From the NCBI GenBank assembly GCA_964394445.1, contig CAYMXO010000003.1:1-64000 (forward strand): 64,000 nucleotides of DNA. The letters are read 5' to 3'. The position numbers were made by a program, and so were the translations under genes. The notes below the pieces were generated by a model. It worked only from the letters and a program-made list of their open reading frames with translations. It had not been told where the DNA came from and did no database searches. Source of the stretch: Thiopseudomonas sp964394445 (lineage in GTDB: Bacteria; Pseudomonadota; Gammaproteobacteria; Pseudomonadales; Pseudomonadaceae). Below, in pieces: positions 1 through 7,533 of the stretch. The stretch's first letter is position 1; each line of letters opens with the position of its first letter.

Positions 1-1205
1 TGGATGCGGTCAGTTCCTGGTGGACCAACATCTTTGGCCACTGCAATCCGCGCATCAACGAGCGCATCAAGCAGCAGGTAGACCAGCTGGAGCACGTGAT
101 CCTGGGCGGCTTTACCCATGCGCCGGTGGTGGAGCTGTCGGAGCGGCTGGTGCAGATTACTCCGCCGGGGCTGACACGGGTGTTCTATGCCGACAACGGT
201 TCGGCCGGCATCGAAGTGGCGCTAAAGATGAGCCACCACTACTGGCGCAACATGGGCCGGCCGCAAAAAAAGCGCTTTCTCACCATCAGCAACGGCTATC
301 ACGGTGAAACCCTGGGCACCATGTCGGTCAGCGATGTGGCGCTCTATACCGAAACTTATCAGGCGCTGCTGCTGGATTGCATCAAGGTACCGAGTCCTGA
401 CTGCTATTACCGCGAGCCGGGGCAAAGCCGGGAAGAGCACAGCCGGGCCATGTTCCGGCACATGCAAGAAGCGCTGGAGCAGCATCATGAGGACGTTGCG
501 GCGGTGATTCTGGAGCCTCTGGTGCAGGGTGCGGGCGGCATGCGCATGTACCATCCGGTGTACCTGAAGCTGTTGCGCGAAGCCTGTGACCAGTACGGCG
601 TGCACCTGATTCTGGATGAAATTGCGGTCGGCTTTGGCCGTACCGGCAGCATGTTTGCCTGTGAGCAGGCCAATATCACGCCGGACTTTCTGGTGTTGTC
701 CAAGGCGCTGACCGGCGGCTATCTGCCATTGGCTGCAGTTCTGACCAACGAGCAGGTGTATCAGGCGTTTTACGATGACTACAGCACGCTAAAAGCGTTT
801 TTACACTCGCATACCTATACTGCAAACCCGCTGGCCTGCAGCGCGGCACTGGCGACGCTGGATATTTTTGAGCAGGACAATGTCATCGAGGGCAACCGCG
901 GGCTGGCGCGGGTGATGGGTGAAGCCACGGCGCACCTGGCAGATCACCCGCACATTGCCGAGGTGCGCCAGACCGGGATGATCCTGGCGATGGAAATGGT
1001 GCAGGACAAGGCTGACAAAACTCCGTTTCCCTGGCAGGAAAGGCGTGGCATGCGGGTGTACCGGCATGCGCTGGAGCGCGGTGCGCTGCTGCGGCCGCTG
1101 GGCAATGTGGTGTATTTTTTGCCGCCCTATGTGATTACCCCCGGGCAAATCCGCTGGCTGGCCGAAGTGGCGACCGAGGGCATTGACCTGGCCGTGCGTG
1201 ACTAA
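1..1205 (+). CDS. bioA: Adenosylmethionine-8-amino-7-oxononanoate aminotransferase, 5' truncated
   Basis: The reading frame is already open at base 3 and runs to TAA at 1203-1205, so the start lies left of the window. BioA is a class III PLP-dependent aminotransferase that converts KAPA to DAPA with S-adenosylmethionine as amino donor, in biotin synthesis. Visible family segments are an early SSWWTNIFGHCNPRIN stretch (substrate-pocket Trp pair), YADNGSAGIEVALKM, the Asp region LILDEIAVGFGRTG, and the PLP-lysine segment LSKALTGGYLP. About 400 residues are present of the usual 430 to 460. It overlaps the stop of rarD by 4 bp tail to tail. The other biotin gene here, bioD, lies 28 kb away, so there is no compact bio operon. 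Confidence 0.95.
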   Translation, partial: DAVSSWWTNIFGHCNPRINERIKQQVDQLEHVILGGFTHAPVVELSERLVQITPPGLTRVFYADNGSAGIEVALKMSHHYWRNMGRPQKKRFLTISNGYHGETLGTMSVSDVALYTETYQALLLDCIKVPSPDCYYREPGQSREEHSRAMFRHMQEALEQHHEDVAAVILEPLVQGAGGMRMYHPVYLKLLREACDQYGVHLILDEIAVGFGRTGSMFACEQANITPDFLVLSKALTGGYLPLAAVLTNEQVYQAFYDDYSTLKAFLHSHTYTANPLACSAALATLDIFEQDNVIEGNRGLARVMGEATAHLADHPHIAEVRQTGMILAMEMVQDKADKTPFPWQERRGMRVYRHALERGALLRPLGNVVYFLPPYVITPGQIRWLAEVATEGIDLAVRD

Positions 1206-2098
1206 ACGGCTCCGGCCTTGCGCATCACCCGCCAGGCATCCCAGCTGTATACGCCCAGGGCGGCCCAGATAAAGCCGAAGTAGAGCCAGGACTTGCTGTC
1301 AAAGGGTTCGCCAAACCAGAGCACCGCCAGCAACAGCAGCACAGTCGGTGTGATGTACTGCAAAAAAGCGATGGTTGCATAGGGCAGGTGCTTGGCTGCG
1401 CCGTTGAAGCTGAGCAAGGGCAGCAGCGTGATCGGGCCGGCAGCAGCGAGCCAGAACATTTGCCCGGTACCCCAGAATTCCGGCTGGCTGCTAAGCGCGG
1501 CCGGATTGAACCAGAGCCAGAGCAGTGCGACGGGCAATAGCAGCCAGGTTTCGATGGCCAGACCGGGCAGGGCGGCAACCGGCGCCTGCTTGCGGATCAG
1601 GCCATAAAAGCCGAAGGAAAGTGCCAGTATCAGCGCCACCCATGGCAACACGCCGAGCTGTATGATCTGCAGGCCAACCCCGGTGGCTGCCAGCGCCACC
1701 GCCAGCCATTGCAGCCGGCGCAGGCGCTCGCGCAGAAACACCATGGCCAGCACCACGTTGACCAGCGGGTTGATGTAATAGCCCAGGCTGGCTTCGACCA
1801 TGTAGTCGTTATGCACGGCCCACACGTAGGTCAGCCAGTTGCAGGCGATCAGTGTGCCGGATGCGGTCAGTGCCAGCAGGCGCTTGGGGTGGGTGAGCAG
1901 GTCACGAAACCAGCCCGGATGTCGCCAGATCAGCAGCAACAGCGCCCCCACCAGTGCCGACCAGAGTACCCGGTGCACCACCACCTCAATCGCCGGAATG
2001 CCCTCCAGTGATTTGAAGTAGAGCGGGAACATGCCCCAGGTACAGTAGGCAGCCAGGCCGAGGATATAGCCGCGGCGGGCGTTGGGGGTAAAACTCAT
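1202..2098 (-). CDS. rarD: EamA/RarD family drug/metabolite-type permease
   Basis: A 298-residue, very hydrophobic protein with about ten predicted membrane segments in two EamA halves. The opening RRGYILGLAAYCTWGMFPLYFKS is typical of RarD, as are VVHRVLWSAL and the C-terminal FLQYITPTVLLLLAVLWFGEP. RarD proteins were named for chloramphenicol sensitivity, but their substrate is unknown. The start chosen is the ATG at 2098 (MSFTPNARRG); an upstream in-frame start at 2140 would add 14 residues without family character. It converges with bioA, their stop codons overlapping by 4 bp, so neither has room for its own terminator between them. Confidence 0.88.
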   Translation of the reverse strand: MSFTPNARRGYILGLAAYCTWGMFPLYFKSLEGIPAIEVVVHRVLWSALVGALLLLIWRHPGWFRDLLTHPKRLLALTASGTLIACNWLTYVWAVHNDYMVEASLGYYINPLVNVVLAMVFLRERLRRLQWLAVALAATGVGLQIIQLGVLPWVALILALSFGFYGLIRKQAPVAALPGLAIETWLLLPVALLWLWFNPAALSSQPEFWGTGQMFWLAAAGPITLLPLLSFNGAAKHLPYATIAFLQYITPTVLLLLAVLWFGEPFDSKSWLYFGFIWAALGVYSWDAWRVMRKAGAV

Positions 2099-2432
2099 GA
2101 TGACGGCCTGTTGGGTGTGTAAGGTAAGTTGGGCCAGCAAAGATTGTGACCCGGGGTTTGCTGCATGGACAGCCAGAAGCCTGGTATTTGGTTCTCTGGA
2201 GTTGCTGCGGAAAATCGTTTGTTGCTGCTGTCAGTGATATCTGTGTTGCCGGGTGCGACAATTAGTGTACTCCTGTTTTGCCAGGGGAGGCACTTGACCC
2301 CGGCTTTGCCGGCAGAGGACTGCGCTGCTGCACCGCACAGTGACAGCTTGTGCTCTGTGCTAGTGTTGCCGGACCGTAGCGGGGCTACTGACAAACCGCC
2401 ACTTTTACAACCGTATGTACAAGGGAGAGTGA
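2099..2432. other. Intergenic region between rarD and the SCO gene
   Basis: This is the divergent upstream region of rarD (leftward) and the SCO-type gene (rightward). No reading frame here resembles a protein. A short CCGGC-TTT-GCCGG hairpin sits at 2300-2312, too short and with no T-run to call a terminator. A GGGAGAG ribosome binding site precedes the SCO start at 2433. I see no convincing FNR or sigma-54 site. Confidence 0.5.
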
Positions 2433-3080
2433 ATGGACAGGGCAGATAGAAACAATCCTTTGCAAATGATGGCTTTGTTGGCCGCCACGGTGCTGGCCCT
2501 GGTCGTGGCCGGCCTGTTTGGCTGGCACTGGCTGGCCGGCGCTGAAGATGCGGGCCAGAGGGCTCAACGCGAAGCGGGCATTGCCCTGTTGCCGGCCGGC
2601 CGGGAGCTGCCGGACGTATCCCTGCGCAGCACGGGCAACTTTGATCTGGCCACTGCGGCGCAATCGGGTCGTTGGCAACTGGTGTTTTTTGGCTATACGT
2701 ATTGCCCGGATATCTGTCCGACCACCCTTGCCGAGTTGCGACGGATTCATGCCGGCTTGCCGGAAACGCTGCGCGAGCGTTTGCAGGTGTGGATGGTGAC
2801 GGTCGACCCAGATCGGGACACGCCGGAGCAGTTACGGGCTTATCTGGAATTTTTTGACCCATCCTTTCAGGGTTTGACGGGGGAGTTGGCTGACATCCAG
2901 ACGCTCAGTCAGGCGCTAAGCATTCCCTTCATTCCCGGTGATACCAGTCAGCCGGGTTACACAGTGGATCACGGTGGCAATCTGGCGCTGATCAACCCGG
3001 AAGGTCGTCAGGTGGCCCTGATACGCGCACCCTTGCAGGTGAGCGCACTGATTGGGCAGCTGCCGCTGTTGATGGATTAA
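2433..3080 (+). CDS. SCO1/SenC family copper chaperone (thioredoxin fold)
   Basis: A 215-residue protein with one N-terminal membrane anchor (about residues 13-35), followed by a periplasmic thioredoxin-fold domain. The copper ligands of the family are visible: Cys91 and Cys95 in CPDIC after FGYTY, and His180 in YTVDHGG. SCO proteins deliver copper or reduce the CuA cysteines of haem-copper oxidases and related CuA enzymes such as nitrous oxide reductase. The start is the ATG at 2433 behind GGGAGAG. The neighbouring norE/norF genes encode oxidase-subunit-III-like proteins, so a respiratory role fits. Whether its client is an oxidase or a CuA denitrification enzyme cannot be told from this window. 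Confidence 0.9.
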   Translation: MDRADRNNPLQMMALLAATVLALVVAGLFGWHWLAGAEDAGQRAQREAGIALLPAGRELPDVSLRSTGNFDLATAAQSGRWQLVFFGYTYCPDICPTTLAELRRIHAGLPETLRERLQVWMVTVDPDRDTPEQLRAYLEFFDPSFQGLTGELADIQTLSQALSIPFIPGDTSQPGYTVDHGGNLALINPEGRQVALIRAPLQVSALIGQLPLLMD

Positions 3081-3171
3081 CGCAGCCTTCAGCGTGCAGC
3101 AAGCACATGCCTGTCTGCATTTTATCAGCTGTATTCCGTTTGTTGCTTGCTGCCTCGTGCAGGGCGGCGGG

Positions 3172-3444
3172 TTACTTGGTCAACAGGGTGGCACCGACCA
3201 CCAGTGCCATCAGCACCGGCCAGCCATACATGATCAGTCGCCACTTGCCTTCGGCACTCCACAGCTCCATGAAGCCGTCAATGATGACGCCAGACTTGAG
3301 AGTGGCAATCAGCATGATGACCACCACCTGCAGGGTCAGGGTGCTGGCATGAGTGCCCCAGTAAACGGTACCCATGGTGGCCAGCATCAGGGTAACCCAG
3401 CAGCCAAACAGGACAATTTCGTGTTTCAGGCTGTTCATGTTCAC
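3172..3444 (-). CDS. norF: NorF-like small membrane protein (cytochrome c oxidase subunit IV-like)
   Basis: A 90-residue protein made almost entirely of three hydrophobic helices, with the pattern TLQVVVIMLIATLKSGVIIDGFMEL. That is the prokaryotic subunit-IV-like family found next to norE in denitrifiers (called nirP in some pseudomonads). NorE and NorF are accessory to nitric oxide reductase activity and are not part of the purified cNOR core. It is the last gene of the leftward nirQ-norE-norF operon, and its ATG overlaps the norE stop by 4 bp. The structural genes norC, norB and norD are not in this window. Confidence 0.85.
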   Translation of the reverse strand: MNMNSLKHEIVLFGCWVTLMLATMGTVYWGTHASTLTLQVVVIMLIATLKSGVIIDGFMELWSAEGKWRLIMYGWPVLMALVVGATLLTK

Positions 3445-4034
3445 CCCAGCAAATAAACCAGTGGAAAGATGATTACCCAGACCAGGTCGATCATGTGCCA
3501 GTAGAGCACGCCGGATTCCATGCCGGTGCGGTTGTCCGGGCCATACGCCCGCTGCCAGCAGCGCAGGCAGAGGAAGCTCAGCACGACCAGCCCCAGCAGC
3601 ACGTGCAGGAAATGGAATGCAGTGGTAATCCAGTACAGGGTGAAAAAGGTGTTGTATTCCAGGTCAAAGCCGATACTGGCCAGGTGGCCGTACTCCTGCA
3701 CCTTGAGCACCACGTAGACCATACCGCTGGCAATGGCTGCCAGTAACAGCGCACCGCCCTGTCGGGCATGGCTTTTACGCACCCGCTCGACTGCCAGCGC
3801 GGCCAGGAAACCCGAGGAAAGCAGGCCGGTGGTCATGGCCCAGCCGGTCGAACTGTCCAGCTGGGCGCGGCCCTCGGCAAACAGTTCAGGTTTGAGCCAC
3901 TGGGTAAAGCTGAAGCCAAGGATGAACAGGGTGAAAGCGCTCAGCTCGGCCAGGATGAAGATCCACATGGCCAGGTCCCCGGTCAAGCGGGGCTGGCCTG
4001 GGGTCGCCGGGTTAGTCTTGGCTGAAGTGGACAT
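3441..4034 (-). CDS. norE: NorE-like cytochrome c oxidase subunit III family protein
   Basis: A 197-residue membrane protein of the haem-copper oxidase subunit III family with about five helices. It begins with LTGDLAMWIFILAELSAFTLF, the first-helix signature of subunit III, and ends with FHFLHVLLGLVVLSFL and WHMIDLVWVIIFPLVYLLG, which holds the conserved WH.VD.VW-type motif. In denitrifiers this gene (norE, also nirO) lies beside nirQ and supports nitric oxide reductase function. Its start overlaps the nirQ reading frame by 23 bp and its end overlaps norF by 4 bp, so the three genes are translationally coupled. Confidence 0.9.
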   Translation of the reverse strand: MSTSAKTNPATPGQPRLTGDLAMWIFILAELSAFTLFILGFSFTQWLKPELFAEGRAQLDSSTGWAMTTGLLSSGFLAALAVERVRKSHARQGGALLLAAIASGMVYVVLKVQEYGHLASIGFDLEYNTFFTLYWITTAFHFLHVLLGLVVLSFLCLRCWQRAYGPDNRTGMESGVLYWHMIDLVWVIIFPLVYLLG

Positions 4035-4818
4035 CGACTACATCCATCAGTGCACGCACGGTTTGCAAATCATCAGACAGGGGTTCGGCCAGACAGGCCA
4101 GGCAGGCCTGGCGTACCGGCACGCCGGCCTTGATCAGGCGGGCGGCGAAGATCAATAAACGGGTTGAGGCAACTTCTTCCAGATCGTGGTTTTCCAGCCG
4201 GCGAATGGCGTTGCCAAGGCGCACCAGTTGAGCTGCCAGGCGCGCTTCGATTCCCGCTTCGGTGGCAACGATGGCGGTTTCTTGCTCTGCGGCGGGGTAA
4301 TCAAAACGCATGGCAACAAAACGCTGCCGGGTACTGGGCTTCATGCCTTTGAGCAGGTTTTGATAACCGGGGTTGTAGGACACTACCAGCATGAAGTTGT
4401 CAGGTGCGCGCAAGGTCTCGCCGGTGCGTTCGATGAACAGTTCGCGACGGTCATCGGCCAGCGGGTGCAGAACCACGGTGGTGTCCTGGCGGGCTTCAAC
4501 CACTTCGTCCAGATAGCAGATGCCGCCTTCACGTACGGCGCGGGTCAGCGGGCCATCCTGCCACCAGGTGCCGTCAGCACCAATCAGGTGACGGCCAACC
4601 AGGTCGGTGGCGCTCAGGTCGTCGTGGCAGGCTACGGTGTACAGTGGCAGGTTGAGCTTGTGTGCCATGTACTGCACAAAGCGGGTTTTGCCGCAGCCTG
4701 TCGGGCCTTTGATCAGGGCAGGAAGGCCGTGCTTCCAGGCCTGCATGAACAGTTCTTCTTCGTTGGCAATTTGCTGGTAAAAGGGCTGTTCGGACGGGTT
4801 GAGATCCGCTGCTTGCAT
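4012..4818 (-). CDS. nirQ: NirQ/NorQ, MoxR-type AAA+ ATPase for nitric oxide reductase maturation
   Basis: A 268-residue MoxR-family AAA+ ATPase. Walker A GPTGCGKT is at residues 38-45 and Walker B CYLDE at 101-105, followed by the sensor segment FMLVVSYNPGYQ. NirQ (NorQ) acts with NorD, a VWA protein, as a chaperone that inserts metal into and activates cNOR; loss of nirQ also affects nitrite reductase activity in Pseudomonas. It is the first gene of the leftward operon and its start faces nirS1 across 252 bp holding a perfect FNR/DNR box. The start is ATG 4818, preceded by TAGGATA. Its NorD partner is not in the window. Confidence 0.93.
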   Translation of the reverse strand: MQAADLNPSEQPFYQQIANEEELFMQAWKHGLPALIKGPTGCGKTRFVQYMAHKLNLPLYTVACHDDLSATDLVGRHLIGADGTWWQDGPLTRAVREGGICYLDEVVEARQDTTVVLHPLADDRRELFIERTGETLRAPDNFMLVVSYNPGYQNLLKGMKPSTRQRFVAMRFDYPAAEQETAIVATEAGIEARLAAQLVRLGNAIRRLENHDLEEVASTRLLIFAARLIKAGVPVRQACLACLAEPLSDDLQTVRALMDVVDVHFSQD

Positions 4819-4898
4819 GTGAATATCCTACCTGTTTGCTTGGTTATTGCTAGCTTAGCTGGCTCATGAGCTGCGCTCAAGCCGGAGTCATGGCTGAT

Positions 4899-4912
4899 TT
4901 GATCTGTATCAA
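4899..4912. promoter_or_regulatory. FNR/DNR/ANR box, perfect palindrome
   Basis: TTGATCTGTATCAA matches TTGATNNNNATCAA at all ten defined positions. It sits between nirQ (start 81 bp to the left) and nirS1 (start 159 bp to the right). This is the operator class used by ANR and the NO-responsive regulator DNR in Pseudomonas denitrification promoters, so it probably serves nirS1 and possibly nirQ. Which regulator binds cannot be read from the site. Confidence 0.9.
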
Positions 4913-5070
4913 GATGTAACGAAGGGTGTAGAGCTTTTGCCGGGGTGCCCGAGATCCGCTAAACACTTGTTTGGTGATAGGATCAACCTATTTTGCATGT
5001 ACCATGTATATGGGACGGGTGCCGGTGCGGACAAGGTCCTACAGGATAACAATACCGAGGAAACATTTTT

Positions 5071-6795
5071 ATGCAGTGTGTTACCAGCAAGTTTATCGCG
5101 GGTGCAACAACGGCGCTATCGTTGTTGGGATTGTCTGTTGCCACGGCGGTTGCCGATACCAGGGTCAGCGACCCTGAGGCAGTCTACATGGGTGCAGCCA
5201 CTTCCGAGATACTGAAGGGTGCGCAGATCATCCGCACCACGGGAGCACCAGACCTGACTGATGCCGAGTTCGGGCAGGCGCGCGAGATTTATTTTCAGCG
5301 CTGCGCCGGTTGTCATGGGGTTCTGCGCAAGGGCGCTACCGGCAAGCCGCTGACGCCGGACATTACCCAGGCCCGTGGTCAGCAGTACCTGGAGGCACTG
5401 ATTACTTACGGTTCGCCTGCCGGCATGCCCAACTGGGGTACCTCGGGTGAGCTGAGCGCCGAGCAGATCACTTTGATGGCCAATTATATTCAGCACACAC
5501 CACCGACTCCGCCGGAATGGGGGTTGGCCGAAATGAAAGAAAGCTGGAAAGTTATCGTACCGCCGGAAAAACGTCCTAAAAAACAGCTCAACAAGCTCGA
5601 CCTGTCCAATCTGTTCTCGGTCACCCTGCGTGACGACGGCAAAATTGCCCTGATCGACGGCAACAGCAAAAAGATCGTCAAGCTGATCGAAACCGGTTAT
5701 GCGGTACATATTTCCCGTATTTCCGCCTCCGGGCGCTATCTGATGGTGATTGGTCGTGATGCCAAGATCGACATGATCGACTTGTGGATGAAGAGCCCGG
5801 ATGTGGTCGCCACCATCAAGGTGGGAATCGAGGCGCGCTCGGTGGAAACTTCCAAGTTTGAAGGTTACGAGGACAAGTACGCCATTGCCGGTGCTTACTG
5901 GCCGCCACAGTTTGCCATCATGGATGGTGAAACCCTGGAGCCGCTGCAGATTGTCTCCACCCGCGGCATGACCGTTGGCACCCAGGAGTACCACCCCGAA
6001 CCACGCGTGGCCGCCATCATAGCTTCACACGAGCATCCCGAGTTCATTGTCAACGTCAAGGAAACCGGCCGGGTGTTGCTGGTCAACTATGAAGACATTG
6101 AAAACCTTACCGTTACCAACATTGCTACCAGTTTGTTTTTGCATGATGGTGGATGGGATAGTACACACCGTTACTTCATGACCGCGGCCAACGAATCCAA
6201 TCAGATCGTAGTGGTGGACTCCAGAGAGAGGCGTCTGGCTGCCGTGGTAGACGTGGGGCGTACTCCACACCCGGGCCGTGGTGCCAACTTCAATCACCCC
6301 GAGTTTGGTCCGGTCTGGGCAACCAGTCATCTGGGCGACGATACCATCAGCCTGATTGGTACCGACCCGGTAGGTCATCCGGAGCAGGCGTGGAAAGTGG
6401 TTCAGACCCTGAAGGGGCAGGGCGGCGGTTCGTTGTTCATCAAGACTCATCCGGAGTCCAGCAACCTGTATCTGGACACTACGTTCAACCCGGTCGAGTC
6501 GGTCAGTCAGTCGGCTGCGGTATTTGACATTAACAACCTGGATGCCGGATACAAGGTGCTTCCGATTGCGGAATGGGCTAATATCAGCGGCGGCGTCAAG
6601 CGTGTACTGCAGCCTGAGTACAACAAGGCTGGTGATGAAGTCTGGTTTTCTGTCTGGAGTCAGCTGGATGAGGTTTCTGCCATCGTAGTTGTCGATGACA
6701 AGACCCTGGAGCTGAAAAAGGTGATCAAGGATAAGCGTTTAATCACCCCGACCGGTAAATTCAACGTAAACAATACACAGCACGACGTTTACTGA
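5071..6795 (+). CDS. nirS: Cytochrome cd1 nitrite reductase, copy 1
   Basis: A 574-residue precursor with a signal peptide ending near residue 28. NirS reduces nitrite to nitric oxide in the periplasm. The c-type domain binds haem at C78-C81-H82 (CAGCH) with probable Met119 ligand. The eight-bladed d1 propeller carries the proximal His213 (TGYAVHIS) and the active-site histidines His358 (FLHDGGWD) and His400 (TPHPGRG), which align with H182, H327 and H369 of the P. aeruginosa enzyme. Tyr39 (VYMGAAT) aligns with the N-terminal-arm Tyr10. The start is ATG 5071 behind GAGGAA. It is followed by a hairpin and nirM, the usual order in P. aeruginosa. This is the classical Pseudomonas-type NirS; a second, different copy lies at 21.8 kb. 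Confidence 0.98.
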   Translation: MQCVTSKFIAGATTALSLLGLSVATAVADTRVSDPEAVYMGAATSEILKGAQIIRTTGAPDLTDAEFGQAREIYFQRCAGCHGVLRKGATGKPLTPDITQARGQQYLEALITYGSPAGMPNWGTSGELSAEQITLMANYIQHTPPTPPEWGLAEMKESWKVIVPPEKRPKKQLNKLDLSNLFSVTLRDDGKIALIDGNSKKIVKLIETGYAVHISRISASGRYLMVIGRDAKIDMIDLWMKSPDVVATIKVGIEARSVETSKFEGYEDKYAIAGAYWPPQFAIMDGETLEPLQIVSTRGMTVGTQEYHPEPRVAAIIASHEHPEFIVNVKETGRVLLVNYEDIENLTVTNIATSLFLHDGGWDSTHRYFMTAANESNQIVVVDSRERRLAAVVDVGRTPHPGRGANFNHPEFGPVWATSHLGDDTISLIGTDPVGHPEQAWKVVQTLKGQGGGSLFIKTHPESSNLYLDTTFNPVESVSQSAAVFDINNLDAGYKVLPIAEWANISGGVKRVLQPEYNKAGDEVWFSVWSQLDEVSAIVVVDDKTLELKKVIKDKRLITPTGKFNVNNTQHDVY

Positions 6796-6807
6796 CGTAG
6801 ACTTAAC

Positions 6808-6828
6808 GAGCAGGCATTTGCCCTGCTC
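6808..6828 (+). other. Intercistronic hairpin between nirS1 and nirM
   Basis: GAGCAGG and CCTGCTC form a 7-bp GC-rich stem with a 7-base loop, 13 bp after the nirS1 stop. No T-run follows, so it looks more like a 3'-end protector or partial attenuator than a full terminator. It would keep nirS mRNA more abundant than the downstream haem-synthesis genes. Confidence 0.5.
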
Positions 6829-6855
6829 CCTTAATGCCTTGAGGATGCACTAATT

Positions 6856-7170
6856 ATGAAAAAAGTATTGATTCCACTGTTCTCTGTCGCTGCCCTGTTT
6901 GCTTTCCAGAACGCCAGTGCTGCTGACGCCGAAAGCCTGCTGAAGAGCAAAGCCTGTCTGGCTTGCCACAGCATTGACAACAAGCTGGTTGGCCCTGCTT
7001 ACAAAGAAGTTGCAGCCAAGCACGCTGGCGAAGAAGGCGCTGTTGCTACTGTTGCAGATCACATCAAGAACGGCAGCTCCGGTGTTTACGGCCCGATCCC
7101 CATGCCGCCAAACGCTGTAACCGAAGAAGAAGCAACCATCCTGGCTGAGTGGGTACTGTCCCTGCAGTAA
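6856..7170 (+). CDS. nirM: Cytochrome c551, electron donor to nitrite reductase
   Basis: A 104-residue precursor with a signal peptide cleaved around residue 22 (NASA-ADA). The mature protein is a small class I cytochrome c: haem attachment CLACH at C34, C37 and H38, and the axial Met83 in YGPIPMPPN, the pattern of Pseudomonas cytochrome c551. It passes electrons from the bc1 complex to NirS in the periplasm. It lies directly after nirS1, as in P. aeruginosa. The ORF has a clear ribosome binding site (GAGGAT) upstream of ATG 6856. Confidence 0.96.
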   Translation: MKKVLIPLFSVAALFAFQNASAADAESLLKSKACLACHSIDNKLVGPAYKEVAAKHAGEEGAVATVADHIKNGSSGVYGPIPMPPNAVTEEEATILAEWVLSLQ

Positions 7171-7194
7171 TAGTGGTTGTTGATGGGAGACGCC

Positions 7195-7533
7195 ATGAGT
7201 ACGTTCAATAAACGCCAGTTACGGCGCCTTGTTCTCATGGCGTCTTTTTTTGTTCCGCTGTTGGCTCAGGCTGGCGAGCCGGATGCCGCACGGCAGGTGG
7301 AACTGAAACATCTTCTGATCCAGGACTGTGGCTCCTGCCATGGCCTGCGCATGAAAGGCGGACTGGGCCCGGCTCTGACGCCAGAGGATCTGGAGGGCAA
7401 GCCAAAGGACAGCCTGGTTGCCACCATCATTCATGGTCGCCACGGTACGGCAATGCCGCCCTGGAGTGCCTTGCTCACTGAAACTGAAGCAGAGTGGCTG
7501 ATTGACCAGTTGTTGCAGGGAGTTTCCCCATGA
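7195..7533 (+). CDS. nirC: NirC, small c-type cytochrome of the nir operon
   Basis: A 112-residue precursor with a signal peptide ending near PLLAQA. It has one haem site CGSCH at residues 45-49 and a Met-containing C-terminal HGRHGTAMPPW segment, a short cytochrome c55x. NirC is an electron carrier that can reduce NirS or take part in d1 haem maturation. The start chosen is ATG 7195 because GGGAG lies 5 bp before it; ATG 7183 in the same frame would place that site inside the gene. It overlaps nirF by 4 bp. Confidence 0.92.
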   Translation: MSTFNKRQLRRLVLMASFFVPLLAQAGEPDAARQVELKHLLIQDCGSCHGLRMKGGLGPALTPEDLEGKPKDSLVATIIHGRHGTAMPPWSALLTETEAEWLIDQLLQGVSP

